From positions 124,185,821-124,249,820 of the forward strand of contig OV050033.1 of assembly GCA_920105625.2 (NCBI GenBank): a DNA stretch of 64,000 bases, in the 5' to 3' direction. Source of the DNA: Clusia tigrina (taxonomy: Eukaryota > Arthropoda > Insecta > Diptera > Clusiidae). Under the pieces are notes generated by a model that saw nothing but the letters and a program-made list of their open reading frames with translations, ran no database searches and had not been told where the DNA came from. Within the stretch, counting starts at the first letter, position 1. The number at the start of each line of letters is the position of its first letter. Made by a program: the position numbers and the translations under genes. Shown here piece by piece: positions 1 through 11,393 of the stretch.

Positions 1-429
1 TCCGCATCAAGTACTTTTAGTCCAATTTTATGGGGGCGTCTTTGGGTACTTCGGTTATACTCTTGAGACACAATTAGAGGCAAAATGGAAAGTAGGTTTT
101 TATTAAGCACTTTCTCCAAAAATGAGTCAAGTTCTGTAGAAGGTCGGGTTGAAAAGTTGTTTGTATCAAAATGAAAACTAATTTTAATCCAAGTGGAATA
201 TGCGTCCATTTTTCCACTCATTGCTAAATCTTCCGGTAGTGATTATCCACAGGGTCTTCAAATAACCACTAACGGCACTAATAAAGTCATTAGTGGGTAT
301 AAAGTAGGTTGCTCGGCAGGAAGTTTTTCAGTTTTGGAAAGAGATAAAAGAATGACGGTGGCGAATTTGGATGAATATCGCTCATTTGAGGTCTCAACTG
401 TTCCTCACCTACGAATTCTTATACAATTT

Positions 430-1450
430 CAGCCCAATATATCTAATATATGTGTATACTAGAAAGATCGCTGTGATATAAGAGAATTAAATATGAATAA
501 AACGAGTCCTGGAAGTGGGGATGATGAAGGAAGTATACTACTATATATAATCGTCTAAACTTCAACTGTGGGTATTGATTTTTCAGTCCAATAACTCGTT
601 TCATTTATCGACGACTACTTGCATCTCTTTATGAGATGAAGACATGCTTTATATAATGGTATGTTTTATCAGAACTGCGGGTGTTTATAGGAAAGTATAC
701 TACTATATATAATCTTACATACTTCCAGAACTACGCGTGTTGGATTTTCAGTGGAATATCTCATTACATTTTTGGGTTACTATCTTGGGGCTTATTAGAA
801 GTGTTTGCGTTTATTTAGGCAGCTCCTTAGATGACTCTGAATAGAGTGTGGTCCAGATGGGAATTTCTGTTAGTAACTACCAAGACCCTTTCAATGCCAT
901 AGCCATCACTTTTTCATTTCAGTTCCATATCTTCTGTGGTCCTTGGGGTACTTGTACTACCTTTTTGAAGGTTATGAGGATTGCCGATTTTAGATGCATA
1001 CTGACGATCATGATTACTCGTGTTGGACTCCATGAATGATGTTGCAGACGAATATAAATATAGGAGTATGCATCTTGAAATCTTTCTGGGTAATTCAGCG
1101 CTATATCTTCTTGGGTTTTTTGGACTAGGTAATAACTGATGATCTTTGAAGGCTAAGTATGCGCATACCGACGATCACGGATACTCGTAATTTGACTCGA
1201 TGATGTTGAAAACGAATATAAATATAGGAGTATGTCCCTACCTCCTAGACTCTAACCCCTACATCTCTGGGTTTTTGGACTAGATAACTCATAATCTTTC
1301 AAGGCAATAAGGACACTCTTACCCTACGATCATAGCTACTCCTAATTTAACTCGGTGAATGATGTTGCAGAGGATTATAAATATAAGAGCATTTTTGTCC
1401 CTAATTCCGGAAATCTTTCTGTGTAATTCAGGGAATTTCAGACTAGGTCA
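430..1450. repeat. Degenerate tandem repeat, period about 160 bp
   Basis: Near-identical blocks recur at about 161-162 bp spacing. The string ATAAATATAGGAGTATG occurs near 1054 and 1216, with a decayed version near 1376 (ATAAATATAAGAGCATT). AGTATACTACTATATATAAT occurs near 532 and 693. Flanking text such as 'gatgttgcagacgaatat' also repeats, while the sequence between is diverged. No coding potential survives across copies, so the short ORFs here are taken as chance. It reads as an old satellite-like array or the eroded inside of a transposon. Confidence 0.6.
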
Positions 1451-1659
1451 TACGTCAATTGAGTCCGGAAGTAATGCGGCTAAATATATTCTTCTGCTGG
1501 GCGCTACTGCTCCTTCTTTTGCAGCAAACTTAATTTGACTCCTTTGGATCATCTGGTACAAAATAGGTTCCAGAACAAACCCCAGCTTGGAACACCCATC
1601 CACGTACCTGGGGGTATATACTCGGATATGGGAGTATGAATGAATAGAACGCATTATTT

Positions 1660-1962
1660 ATTTTGATTTAGATAGAGTTTAATACTTTCAGAACTTCCCT
1701 TATACAACTCAACGCTTCGGCTGATCCGATCCGCTCCTTCGCTGCGTCCTCACATGCAATACTCGTACATTTAATTATTTATTTATATATAATTATCATG
1801 CATACATATATATAAAATAGTATATAGGCAAATCTGTTTTTTCGTGTTTTCGTTTCTTTTAAATATAATTTGGCAAAATCCATCGGCTCCAATTGGGAGC
1901 CTACCCTATATGAGTGCACTGCGGAAGGCACACCAATTGTCTACTTGCTCCGCTCTCTGCAC
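1660..1962. other. Non-coding stretch downstream of the His-rich gene
   Basis: This is AT-rich sequence with a short TATA-type microsatellite near 1780-1835. It would hold the 3' UTR of the minus-strand histidine-rich gene. I see no further gene in it. Confidence 0.4.
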
Positions 1963-2643
1963 TTATTCGTGATGGTAGTGTTCGTAGTGTTCGAGGTGGT
2001 GGTGTGGCTCCTCGTGCTCGTGATGGGCTTGTTCGTGCTCGTGGCCGTGCTCGTGACCGTGCTCGTGGACGTCCGATTCGCTGTGCTGCTCCAACACCAA
2101 GCCGTGATTGTGATGGTGCTCTGTCTCCGGATGGAGAATCTTCAGTTTCTGTTTGGTGCCGCCGATCTCGAGCGGATGCTTCAACAAATGTTGGTCTTCC
2201 TTCTTGATGTAGACGGGTACCGGATGGAAGTGATGGAACTTAACGCTCTGATGCGAGGTGGCGTGCTTGTGCTCGACCTCGTGATGGTGCTCGGTCTCTT
2301 CGTGATGCTCCGGCTCGTGCTTCTCCTGTTCCAAATGCTCGAATTCGTGCTGGTGATGATGACCGAAGTCATGCTGTTCGAATTCATGATGTTCGTGGTG
2401 ATCGTGTATTTTCAGGGCAGTGGTGAGGGCCAATAACAGAGTACAGAGGAGCTGCAGAGAATGATAGGTAAGAGGAGTACATAGTACAGAGAACAAAGAA
2501 GAAATTCCGCTGACTTTTTTTAGTTTAGTTAGTCTGCCAACCAGTGCTTTTATTTTGCCAACTGGAAGGATGAAATAATTGATCCATTGGATTATAGCCG
2601 ATTTGGGAAAGGATTTCTGATAAAATTTTAGGACTACTCTCAT
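1963..2643 (-). CDS. Secreted histidine-rich protein
   Basis: The minus-strand frame ends at TAA (1965-1963). It contains a hydrophobic leader (LLCTLLLALTTAL) followed by a His/Glu-rich chain: runs of HH, HEH and HGHEHGHEHEQ, and a central less repetitive block with VPVYIKKED and LHPETEHHH. This is the composition of insect histidine-rich secreted or cuticle-associated proteins, and metal binding is plausible but not shown. A strong acceptor (ctctgcag) places an exon start at 2451, immediately before LLCTLLL. The most economical model is a tiny first exon ATG-AGA at 2643-2638 spliced to 2451-1963, giving MRLLCTLLLALTTALKIHD, a good signal peptide. Its donor (GTAGTC) is weak, and the frame is also open without splicing. 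A TATA-like TTTATAAC (about 2762-2755) and an initiator TCAGTT (2741-2736) lie upstream. No orthologue name is assigned. Confidence 0.6.
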   Translation of the reverse strand: MRVVLKFYQKSFPKSAIIQWINYFILPVGKIKALVGRLTKLKKVSGISSLFSVLCTPLTYHSLQLLCTLLLALTTALKIHDHHEHHEFEQHDFGHHHQHEFEHLEQEKHEPEHHEETEHHHEVEHKHATSHQSVKFHHFHPVPVYIKKEDQHLLKHPLEIGGTKQKLKILHPETEHHHNHGLVLEQHSESDVHEHGHEHGHEHEQAHHEHEEPHHHLEHYEHYHHE

Positions 2644-2735
2644 CGTAGAACTTTAGGAAAGTGTTTCACGAACAGTCAAGTCTGCTATACCAACTTATTA
2701 AAATACAGGAATTTCTGCTATTTTAGTTGATGGTT

Positions 2736-2766
2736 AACTGAAAGGATATACAGCGTTATAAAAATA
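2736..2766 (-). promoter_or_regulatory. Candidate core promoter of the His-rich gene
   Basis: On the minus strand, TATTTTTATAAC lies about 25 nt before TCAGTT, which is the insect initiator consensus. The predicted start near 2739 gives an approximately 96-nt 5' UTR to the ATG at 2643. This supports the minus-strand gene start. Confidence 0.45.
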
Positions 2767-3099
2767 GCAGATAAAGCAGTTCTGTCCTTCAGATTTTGTG
2801 TGAGAAATTCTCTAAATTAAATGTATGATGTTATTGGCACAATGGTTATTGAACAAGCCTAAGTGAGTCTTAGGACAGCCGTCTAACCTACCTACCTACC
2901 TAATATTGGAATATGCTTGATAAAAGTGTTTTGATTAATTAGTTTTATTTTGCCAATAATTGCATCATTAGTCTTTCCAATATACAAGATTGCTCGGAAC
3001 CTCAACAATAAACCTGCATTACCGACATCTGATATAATCCTTAATATGCCTCTTGACAACAGTATTCATATAGAGCTAATATGAACTGAATTCATATCA

Positions 3100-4000
3100 T
3101 ATTTAGGAAAGTCGGTAATGAATCCTCTATAGAAAAGCAATAATTCCAATGATAAAGTTACGTCATATAAATTTGCAAAAACTCATTTAGCAGACTGTTC
3201 ATTTTATATAATTTCCTTATCGATTTATGCCTAGTATTTATATTAGTTTAGACAATTAGTTGAGACCCCCTCCATTTTTGACTAAACTAATAACAATTGC
3301 TTCTCTAATAAGTCGGTAAAACAGGTTATACAGAGACTTTCGCCCACCATCATTTCAAAACTACATTACCGACCTAACTAAATAACTATGTCGACAACGC
3401 AACTTTCATTTAGAAAGTGTTCTAAGACAGCATATAATGAAATACTGATCAATGGTGAACAATTTAGATAACATTATATTGTGTGTCACTACTTTACCGA
3501 CCTATTTTAGTTTAATTTATTTAAACTCAGAAAATTTAATCGTAAGTTTTCCATCACTAATCACTAAACTGTGCGAGTTTAAAAATTCTTACTAAACTAA
3601 ATAAGATTTTATATTTAACATCGGTACCTAATCGAACTAGTTTAGTTTATATACTCAAAAAGTAAAGTCCAAAGTTTTATATCACTTGTGAGTGTGCGAG
3701 TTTGACTAAAGAACTTAATTAACTTTTATATTCAACGTGACTATTTTACCGACCTATTTTAGTTTAATTTAGACAAACATGGCTAGGATTTCACTCACTA
3801 GACTGTGCGAATTTGACTCAAATTACTAAAGTAAATACACTTTTGTATTGAACTGCACTACTTTACCGACCTATTTTAGTTCAATTTAGATAAACTCAAA
3901 ATGTACAGTCCAAAGTTTTCTGTCACTAAAGTGTGCGAGTTGGACTAAAACTATATTAGCTCAAAGCCATATTTCACTTTCTTGAAGTCAATGAATGAAC
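3100..4000. repeat. Degenerate tandem repeat, period about 120-130 bp
   Basis: The block 'taccgacctattttagtt' recurs near 3493, 3747 and 3863, with weaker copies near 3364 and 3625. Each is followed at similar distance by 'gtgcgagttt.gactaaa'. Sequence between copies is diverged and AT-rich. No ORF of note is present, and 2900-3100 and 4000-4440 hold nothing else that I recognise. Confidence 0.6.
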
Positions 4001-4439
4001 TCACATTCTGATAGGAAAATGTTGGTAAAGCAGTTTTTATATTTTTTGGAAAATTCTATTCCCACAATCACTTCTATTTAGTTCATATTAATTAAAATAG
4101 CAAACAGCCTCAATGCAGAACTCCTTCATCGTCACTGTACCAGAATTTCATAGATTTAGCTTAGTTTAGACAGACATATCCAGTTCCTTTTTGTCCTTTT
4201 TGTGACGAAACTAAATTATGATTCCAGTATAAGACGATAAAGCAGATTTTATACCAGATCCTTTTTAAAATATTCAATAATCAAATCACTTCAAATAAAT
4301 TCGTAACAAGACTAAATTTGTCATTCAGCTGCTTTGCCAACATTTCCTTTTAGGACGTCATGTCGGTTTAGTTTCGCTTTAGCCAAACTCGCACACCTCG
4401 TAAATCACTTTCTTTCTTAATGCTTCTTATGCGCATGAG

Positions 4440-5900
4440 TGCGTGAGTATGTTTCCTTACAATAAACTTCAACATGGCGTTGATAATCTGCGAATGTTGC
4501 ACAGGAAAAACAACAAGAAAAACAAACAAACAACCGACGAGAACTGCGTAAAAGTGGACACTTCCTTTTTGAACAATCGCAGAAAGGCACGCAAACTTTT
4601 CGAGACTCTAGTTTCGAATTTGTACGCTTTGGTTGAAAACCGAACTCCTGCAGCAGGCGATGCGACCAAGAGTACGTTGCTCCAAGACGTTATTACACTG
4701 AATGTGACTCGCCGATAGATTCCAGATTCGATTTATACCCAACGCGAGCAAATGCGCCAACTGGCGGGCTGGCAAACCCGAAGGCAAGGCAGTTGCATGC
4801 GGCAGATGCCGCAGCCAAAGCGGCGAGCGACGTCTCATTATTACAACACGCTGCCGCACACATCAGCTCAACAAGCTAACGAACTTCACTTCACTTGATG
4901 GGGAATTTGTTGCTGCCTGTTGTTGTTGTTGGCGTTGCTGGTGTTGTTGTTGCTGGCAGGTGCTGCCTGCCTGCTCGTATGCGCACTCCACACCAACAAA
5001 GATGTTACGTATACGCGGCGTGTGCTGCCGCGGCCGCCGCTGCATGCTTGAATAAACGATAAACGAGCAAAGCCAGTTGAGTTGTGGGGAAAAGAAAAGA
5101 AACCACACCGCTGGCAGCAGGCGCGTGCGAGCGTTTGCGCAGGCGCACAGCATCCGTTGACAAACAGCCACATCGAAACCGGTGCAGCGAGAGCAAAACG
5201 CAGCCGCAACTCGCAAGACGCGAAATGAAAATTGAAAAATGAAAATGAAAACGCTTGGAAAATTACGATCACTGCCAATTGAGGCAAGACGCAGAAAGTG
5301 TAGCAAGTGCAAGGTAATTGCGCATGCGGATTGGCGCTTTTGGTGCGCGGTGGCTTTAATTACGTATTACAATTCAATATATGAGAAAGCCAAAGGGGTG
5401 AGAAGAAATGCGCCAAATGTGGCGATAGTATTTGCGATATTTGGTAAATATTTGGAAAATTTTCAATTGCCCAATGAAATGTGTGGCGGTGGCGGCGGCG
5501 CGGGTCATGAGACCGTGACGTGGCTGAACGGTCGTCTGAGCGTGCTCAAGTGGCCGATAAGTTTATCGTAAGTAGCATGACTCAAATTAAAAGACACAAA
5601 TTATTGCCACAAAGGAGGAGGAAAAAGATAATCTTTGAAGCAATTTGCTGCCCAACTTGTTGCCAGCCGTCGAACTAGGAACACTCCACTCAGCGTTGGC
5701 ATTTCGCTTCTTGCGCCATAGTCGCGCCATGCCGCATTAGCACTGTCGCCGTCCCCTGCATGCAAAGTGAGCAATTACACTCTATTTAAGACATAAATGC
5801 CTCCTATCGTTGGCTCTGCCTGAGTGTCGGCGAGCAGTGGAAGAGGAAGCGATCCGCTTTTCGCGGCCTGACATGGTTAAAAAATATCACAAGAAACCAC
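4440..5900. other. Higher-GC island with no assignable gene
   Basis: This stretch has clearly higher GC than its surroundings and contains CAA/GTT trinucleotide runs (about 4912-4960) and several short ORFs on both strands. None shows a recognisable domain. The longest minus-strand frames are driven by the glutamine/asparagine repeat. It could be a 5' UTR exon or promoter island of a gene outside the window, but nothing in the sequence proves it. Confidence 0.3.
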
Positions 5901-7920
5901 CTTTTGCTTTTCCTTAAACAAAGTTAAGTTATGAAATTATAAACAAAATAATCAGAAAATTATAAAAAAATCAAAGAAATTATAAAAATTAAAGAAAATT
6001 TAAAAAACATTATACATTATTTCTGTTTTATCAGAAAAATTGAATAGATTCAAGGAAAATAATACAAAATAAAAGATAAATTAAAAACAAAAAATGAAAA
6101 CAATTTAAGAAAATCACAAAATAAATTGAAAAAATTATATAAAAAAATTTAAGAACCATTCAAAGAATATAATGCAATAATTTCAGAAAAATACAAAAAA
6201 AGTTTTAAAAAAAGATATCTAATTTTAAAGAAAATCACAAAAAATTATAGAAAAAATTTAAGGAAAATTCAAAGAAAGTTTAAAAAAATAATATAAAAAT
6301 GCAAAGAAAATTACAAAAAAAATTATGTACAAAATTAAAAAAAATGCAAACTTTGAATTGCATTGTAAAATTGAATTATAAAAATTAAAAATTTCCCTTC
6401 AATACAATTTTTTTTATTTTTATTTTGTTTTCCTGCAAATTTTATTATTATTCTTCTATTTTTAGTAATCAGAAAACTGCAAAGAAATCAGAGAAATAAT
6501 AAAAATTGCAGGGATAAAAAAAAATTGAAAAAGATAAAATATTTCTTAATCATAAATATCACAATAAATTCAAGTAATAAAAAATTACAGAGAAAAGGAA
6601 AAAAACATTAATAAAATAATACAAGAACTTAAAGAAAATTACAAAAAAATATAAAAATATAAAAAATAGATTTCCTCTTTCCCAATATTTTTTTTATTTA
6701 TAATTTTTTTAGTTTTTATATTTTTGGTGATTATTTATTTTTTTTCAATTTTCATATTTTCCTGTAATTTTTTATATAATTTTTAATTATTGAAAAAAAA
6801 GCATATTTTCATATTTCATTAATACACGAAAACAAATTTTTAGAACACATAAAGAAATATAAAATATAAAAATATAAATATAAAAAAAATTAAAACGTTT
6901 ATAATAAAAAAAATTAAAAATTAATAAAAAATATAACAAAAAATATATTAAAGAATATATTAAAGAAATACATTAAAATATATAATAAGATTTAGAAGAA
7001 CATATAAAAAAATATATATTAAAAAACATACAAATTCAAAGAACATATAAAAATTATATTAAAGTTTAAATAAAATTTAAATTTAAAAAAAAAAATTCTT
7101 TCAAATATGATAAAATTCAAAGAAAATAATAACAAAAAATTCTGTTAAATTAGAAGAAATTTAAAAGAAAAAAGAACTTATAAAAATATTCACATAAACA
7201 AAAAGAAAAAATAAAAATAAAAAAAATAGTAAAAACAAAATAAAAAAATTTTGAAAACAAATTACAAACATATCGACAAATTATAAAAAAAAATTTGCAA
7301 AGCATTTAAAAATATTTCAAAGCAAATATAAAAAAAATTTCGAAGAAAATATAAATTAATGCCCAAGAATAAAGTTTAGAAATTGATTAAAAAGAGAGTA
7401 TAAAAAATCGAAAACAATTGTAAAAGAATAAAAATAAATAAAAAATATATAAAAAAATAAAATAAGAAAGAAAACTAATTACAAAAACCAACAAAAAATA
7501 ATAAAAAAGAATACAGAATAAAAATACTAAAGAAAAATTACAATAAAATAAAAATAAAAATATTATGAAAACTCATCTACAAACTTTAAAAAAATAATTT
7601 TAAAAAAATATAAAACTTTACAGAAAACTCATCTACAAACATATTTTTTAAAATATATAAAATAAGTTTAGAAATATCAAAGCATTAGAAAAATTATTTT
7701 AAAAATATATTAAAGTTTAATGAAGAATACAATAGAAAAATATTTAAAAAAGTTCAATGGAAATAAAAATTAAATAAAATATGTACAAAAAATATATTTC
7801 ATACATATAATAAAATTCCAAGAAATAATAAAAAATATATTATATTATATAATAAATAAATAATATTATAATAAATAATAAAAATAATTAATAAATAGAT
7901 AAAAGAACAATTAATGTGTA
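5900..7920. repeat. A-rich low-complexity desert
   Basis: About 2 kb is composed almost entirely of short A/T words (aaaat, ataaaa, attaaag). It has a strong excess of A over T on the plus strand for most of its length and a short T-rich island near 6400-6440 and 6680-6790. There is no coding potential. The texture is like that of 26700-27830. Confidence 0.7.
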
Positions 7921-8850
7921 GAGTGGCATAGAACAGAAACGGCAACAGAAACAGAACGGAACATTACTATTTCTGGCGTTCATTCTGTTTCTCTTCTACA
8001 AATAAATATTATACTTATTTTTCTCTATTAAACCCAGAAAAAATTTTAAATTAATTGTATTCCCCAGACAAGATTTGGGGGCAAAGCTGCCAGGGCGAGG
8101 AGCTCCGAAGAAATCATACAAAAATAAAAAATTAATGCAAATTAAAAAAAGTAATCAAAAGGAAAATAATAAAGGAAATATGTGTTAAAATTAAGCCATA
8201 AAAAAGCGAAAACAATATTGGCGGAAAAAACCGCACTTGGTTGGCTGCTGACCAGATTTCCACAAACGAGTCACTTTAAGCATATGCAAAGCAAATCAGC
8301 GTCTAATCTCTGCGATTTCTGTCACACGGCTCACTCACTTCCATACGAGTTCATGCGGGGACTCGCACGGAATCACTTTCGGCGGCTTGTTTGAATTCCA
8401 AACAACTGGCGGCAGAGCTGTGGCTACAGCGCGCTTTGTGGAGCACCTTTCGTCGTTAACATTGTTGCACTAATAATACGTCATATTCGCGCTGGCTCAC
8501 TTCCGCGTTGTTATGCTTCCAGAGCCTGCAGCGCACTCGTAACAGTGTCGCGAGCATTGCTGCGAGTGCCGACCCAAAAGAATGCAAAGAGCCCAAATGG
8601 AATGGTGGCTGCAACAAAGACTTTGCTCGCTAAGAGGCAATAGGCTGGAGGGAACTGTAGGAGACCGCTACTGTGATAATGCAATATGCCAAACGAAGAC
8701 AATATTCCCTTTCAGAGGTAACCACACAAGTTAACAATGGAAGCCTGCACACCAGCTCATATTTGTGGGCTGCAGCACAGCTTTTCTTAGGGTCTGACAC
8801 GATATTGTGTGGTAATAGTCTTGTGAAAATTGACTAAACGTGCATAAACT
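7921..8850. other. Non-coding stretch between A-rich desert and LINE fragment
   Basis: The sequence returns to mixed composition. Short ORFs at 8182-8394 and 8511-8702 show no domain. Nothing further is recognised. Confidence 0.3.
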
Positions 8851-8854
8851 TTAA

Positions 8855-9380
8855 ATGATTTTACATCATATATTAAAACCACTTTCCCCCAAAAAAAGTG
8901 ACAATTACTTCCATGTCAAGCAGCGAGATGAAAGCTCTGAACCAGGAGTATCCCAAGGCAGTGTCCTGGGGCCATTGTTGTACCTTCTACACACAGGCGA
9001 TATAACAGCTCCACCCTCAGGAGACAACATGATAGCTACATTCGCTGATGACACCGTTTTATTATCGTCAAATAGCAACCTTGAAGTAGCCCTAACAAAA
9101 CTACAAACACTACGGGACACCACACTACACTATGGTTCCAGTAGTGGGGTATCGAAATTAATCGTAACAAGCAGTTGAAATTATAAATCCAATTAGAAGG
9201 CATAACAAATATCACTTGCATACAATCAATGAACCAATTCAAATCGACACAAAGGCAAAATGCTTTGGAATGACTACTCTGGAAAGACATATCACACAAA
9301 AAAGACAAGGAATCGAAAATCGTTTCAGACAACTTTATTGCCGCTTGAGCACAGTTCAAGCTCTAGTAGATAGGTAGGCT
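8855..9380 (+). mobile_element. LINE (jockey-like) reverse transcriptase fragment
   Basis: The reading frame contains PGVSQGSVLGPLLYLLHTGDI and ATFADDTVLLSS, the conserved reverse transcriptase blocks (the FADD motif carries the catalytic aspartates) of jockey-clade non-LTR elements. After a stop near 9178 another frame continues with INEPIQIDTKAKCFGM and ENRFRQLYCRLS, which matches the thumb and downstream part of the same protein. Stops and frameshifts make it a dead fragment, and both ends of the element are missing. Confidence 0.75.
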
Positions 9381-9459
9381 TAGCGGTCGCCAGAAAGACA
9401 CACATAGGCCTTAACTGTCCCTTAATGATACCGCATAAGACACAACTCCAAATCCCTTC

Positions 9460-10140
9460 CAAAGGCCCCGTCATTTGGAGCTTTTTATGAAGCAGTTGTG
9501 CAGCTTATTTTCTTATTTGGAATATCTCCGAAAGAGTACAGGAACGTACGGCTCTTTCTGGACACCGCTGGACACATACATAGCAGGTGTTCAATGGACT
9601 CTGGCTCCTCCTCGTCCCGGCACCTCCTGCAGAAGTTATTTGAGGCAATCCCCAGCCTACTACCATGAGTACCCAGTCTAGTGTCTCGTTAGGACACTTA
9701 CAACGGAACGAATACTTTGTCTATTTAAATCTTTTGAACGCTTGACGTTTATTTCAGGTCTGGTTAGTCTAGCAATTTTGCGTCCTGTAATTTCAGACCA
9801 ACACTTGCCCGCTCCGCCTAAGGATATTGTTAGCAATACCGAGGTTTGACCTAGCTGGCCGAATCGGTATTGTAGTACCCTCCCGGGTGAGCTCCACCGC
9901 TTTGCAGTTTCCTGGCATGTTCCTATTTCCGGGAACCCAGCTCAGATGCAGACGAGTTTGCTTAGCTATCGCGTTTAAAGATTTGCAGCAACTCTTGGCG
10001 GCTCTCGATGTAAGAATACCCGAATCCAGAGAGCGCAAAGCCGCTTGACTGTCAGATAGATTGCAAATATCTTGTGTAGATACCTTCTTCTTCTTAAGCC
10101 AAAACTGTTGTACAGCTCTCCAAGCTCTCAGTATTTAAAA
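9460..10140 (-). mobile_element. LINE RNase H domain and 3' end fragment
   Basis: On the minus strand the frames read CNLSDSQAALRSLDSGIL, LHLSWVPGNRNMPGNCKAVE and then, after disruptions, a Cys/His knuckle (FCRRCRDEEEPESIEHLLC). The order RNase H core (LSDS..AL, SWVPG..G) followed by a C..C..H..C knuckle is typical of the 3' half of I/R1/jockey-related LINE ORF2 proteins. It is frameshifted and opposite in orientation to the neighbouring reverse transcriptase fragment, so the two are separate insertions. Confidence 0.65.
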
Positions 10141-10850
10141 TATAATAAAATCGTGAATGAAATGATAAAAGATTTATCTATAATCTTGCATAGATCAGGA
10201 GTTATGCGCTTACATTGAAAGCATTGCATTGGAGTTAATAAACCCATTTCTTGTTTGGCATTCTAAGCTGCTACTTTGATCCATCTTGTGTCCCATATAG
10301 GAGCCAAGAAATGTATATCTGTCAATTGTAGGCGTGGAAACAGCTCAATATTCAGTCACATATCAGTCACATTCTGTATCAGTTTTTAGTACCCGATTCG
10401 TTTGTGGGCGATTGAATTCAGGTAAGCAGCTTGGAGCATAATGAAATATAGGGGGGTGGCATGACGTATTCCAGCACGCTACCTAAAAACACATGGAGAG
10501 CCAGGGAGAGTCGGAGGCACGTGTACAATATTTTATTGTCAAATTTTATTTACGTGTCTAAAAGTTTTGTTGACAGGGCCTGTTTTTCATTTGCTGATAA
10601 TTAAAAACATCGAATGACGCACGAAAAATAAAAATTTATAAAAAAAATTGTACATATGCCTAAAACAATACAAGAAGCATTGTTTTTCTTTCCAAGGTTA
10701 TTAGTTCCGTTTCAGCTTGTTTGTCTTTCATGTCTGTTTACCAAGTGAAAAATTGTCTGTTTTCCTCTTTTCAAGTATATTCATAATTAAATTACAAAAG
10801 AAATAACAAATTATGTCAAAATATTCAGAACAAAAAACCAAAAATTTCAA

Positions 10851-10925
10851 CAACACCACCACAGAAATTTGAAAAGTCTCCCCCCTTGGTGCTTTCACTG
10901 TAGTGGTGGTGTTGGGTCTGACCCA
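10851..10925 (+). promoter_or_regulatory. Upstream element A: inverted repeat around a kappaB-like site
   Basis: CAACACCACCAC (10851-10862) and its reverse complement GTGGTGGTGTTG (10903-10914) flank AAAGTCTCCC (10873-10882). The reverse complement of the latter, GGGAGACTTT, fits the insect NF-kappaB consensus GGGRNNYYYY. A perfect palindrome, TGGGTCTGACCCA (10913-10925), follows and abuts the TATA box. The same layout is present upstream of genes B and C, which argues for function in immune induction. This is inferred from pattern only. Confidence 0.55.
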
Positions 10926-10930
10926 ATTTG

Positions 10931-10964
10931 TATATAAGTCGAACCTGTTCTAAAGATTCCCAGT
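10931..10964 (+). promoter_or_regulatory. Core promoter A: TATA box and initiator
   Basis: TATATAAG at 10929-10938 lies about 30 nt upstream of CCCAGTG (10959-10965), an initiator-like sequence. This predicts a 5' UTR of about 28 nt before the ATG at 10989. Confidence 0.6.
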
Positions 10965-10988
10965 GATATTTCATCATAGTCAAACGCC

Positions 10989-11393
10989 ATGTTATCTTCC
11001 GTCAGATACTCCATTCTTGTGTTAGTGTTTCTGCTGGTTTGCAGTGCTGTTGGCAGTGACAGGGTGCTGACAGTTTACGAAAAAGGATTCGTATTATCCA
11101 TTGAAGATAAGATGAAGGACTTGGAAAAAGTTCGATTCTGTGTTTACCGGGGATTGAAAAAAATTATTGAAACGAGGGCAGTAGATAGAAATGAAAACGA
11201 GGATTTCGTATATGAAGACAGCAAAATAGTTTTGAAAATAGGAGATGTATTGAAAGTCGCGTATAAATGGCGCAGTGGACCCCACTACATCACGGAGAGA
11301 TTGGTCGTTAATAAAATTGAATCTACCTCCACAGGTTCCTGTCTATCTAAATTGAGTTTAACTAATAAGGCTGGTTACTCACGTTTGACTTGA
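10989..11393 (+). CDS. Small secreted GNBP-like (CBM39-type) protein A
   Basis: This is a 134-residue single-exon protein. Residues 1-22 form a signal peptide (ILVLVFLLVCSAVGS). The mature part reads LTVYEKGFVLSIEDK, VRFCVYRG, NENEDFVYED and IVLKIGDVLKVAYKW. This order, with a 'KGF.vSI' start, a 'NEDF.Y' turn and a 'lk.GD.LkV...' strand, is that of the N-terminal beta-glucan-binding domain (CBM39) of insect GNBP/betaGRP proteins. Flies have stand-alone versions of it (GNBP-like proteins) secreted into haemolymph after infection. Two Cys, in RFC and GSC, could pair. The last approximately 15 residues (LSLTNKAGYSRLT) come from unrelated 3' sequence reached by recombination, so this tail is probably not ancestral. 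A polyadenylation signal AATAAA lies at 11418-11423. The family call is from pattern recognition. Confidence 0.72.
   Translation: MLSSVRYSILVLVFLLVCSAVGSDRVLTVYEKGFVLSIEDKMKDLEKVRFCVYRGLKKIIETRAVDRNENEDFVYEDSKIVLKIGDVLKVAYKWRSGPHYITERLVVNKIESTSTGSCLSKLSLTNKAGYSRLT

Larger units (their letters stand above)
10180..11345 (+). repeat. Duplicated CBM39-gene unit A
   Basis: This unit is matched by unit B (about 14955-16125) and unit C (about 18535-20725). A and B are nearly identical from about 10420 onward, at an offset of about 4783 bp across the gene. A and C are diverged but clearly collinear: CATTGGAGTTAAT.. leader, CAGGTAAGCAGC, the promoter, and the ORF start. After about 11340 the sequence jumps to text resembling the distal 3' flank of units B2 and C ('ggttactcacgtttgacttgagaaa'), so A has a deletion or recombination right at its ORF end. 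Confidence 0.75.

Noticed and set aside
1870..2436. Plus-strand Val/Leu-rich ORF opposite the His-rich gene
   Set aside because: It is the antisense shadow of histidine codons (CAC/CAT read as GTG/ATG) and has no independent support.
4863..5312. Minus-strand ORFs with Gln/Asn-rich ends
   Set aside because: Their length comes from a GTT/CAA trinucleotide run and higher GC. There is no domain and three frames are open at once.
9036..9359. Minus-strand 107-codon ORF
   Set aside because: Antisense of the LINE reverse transcriptase fragment.
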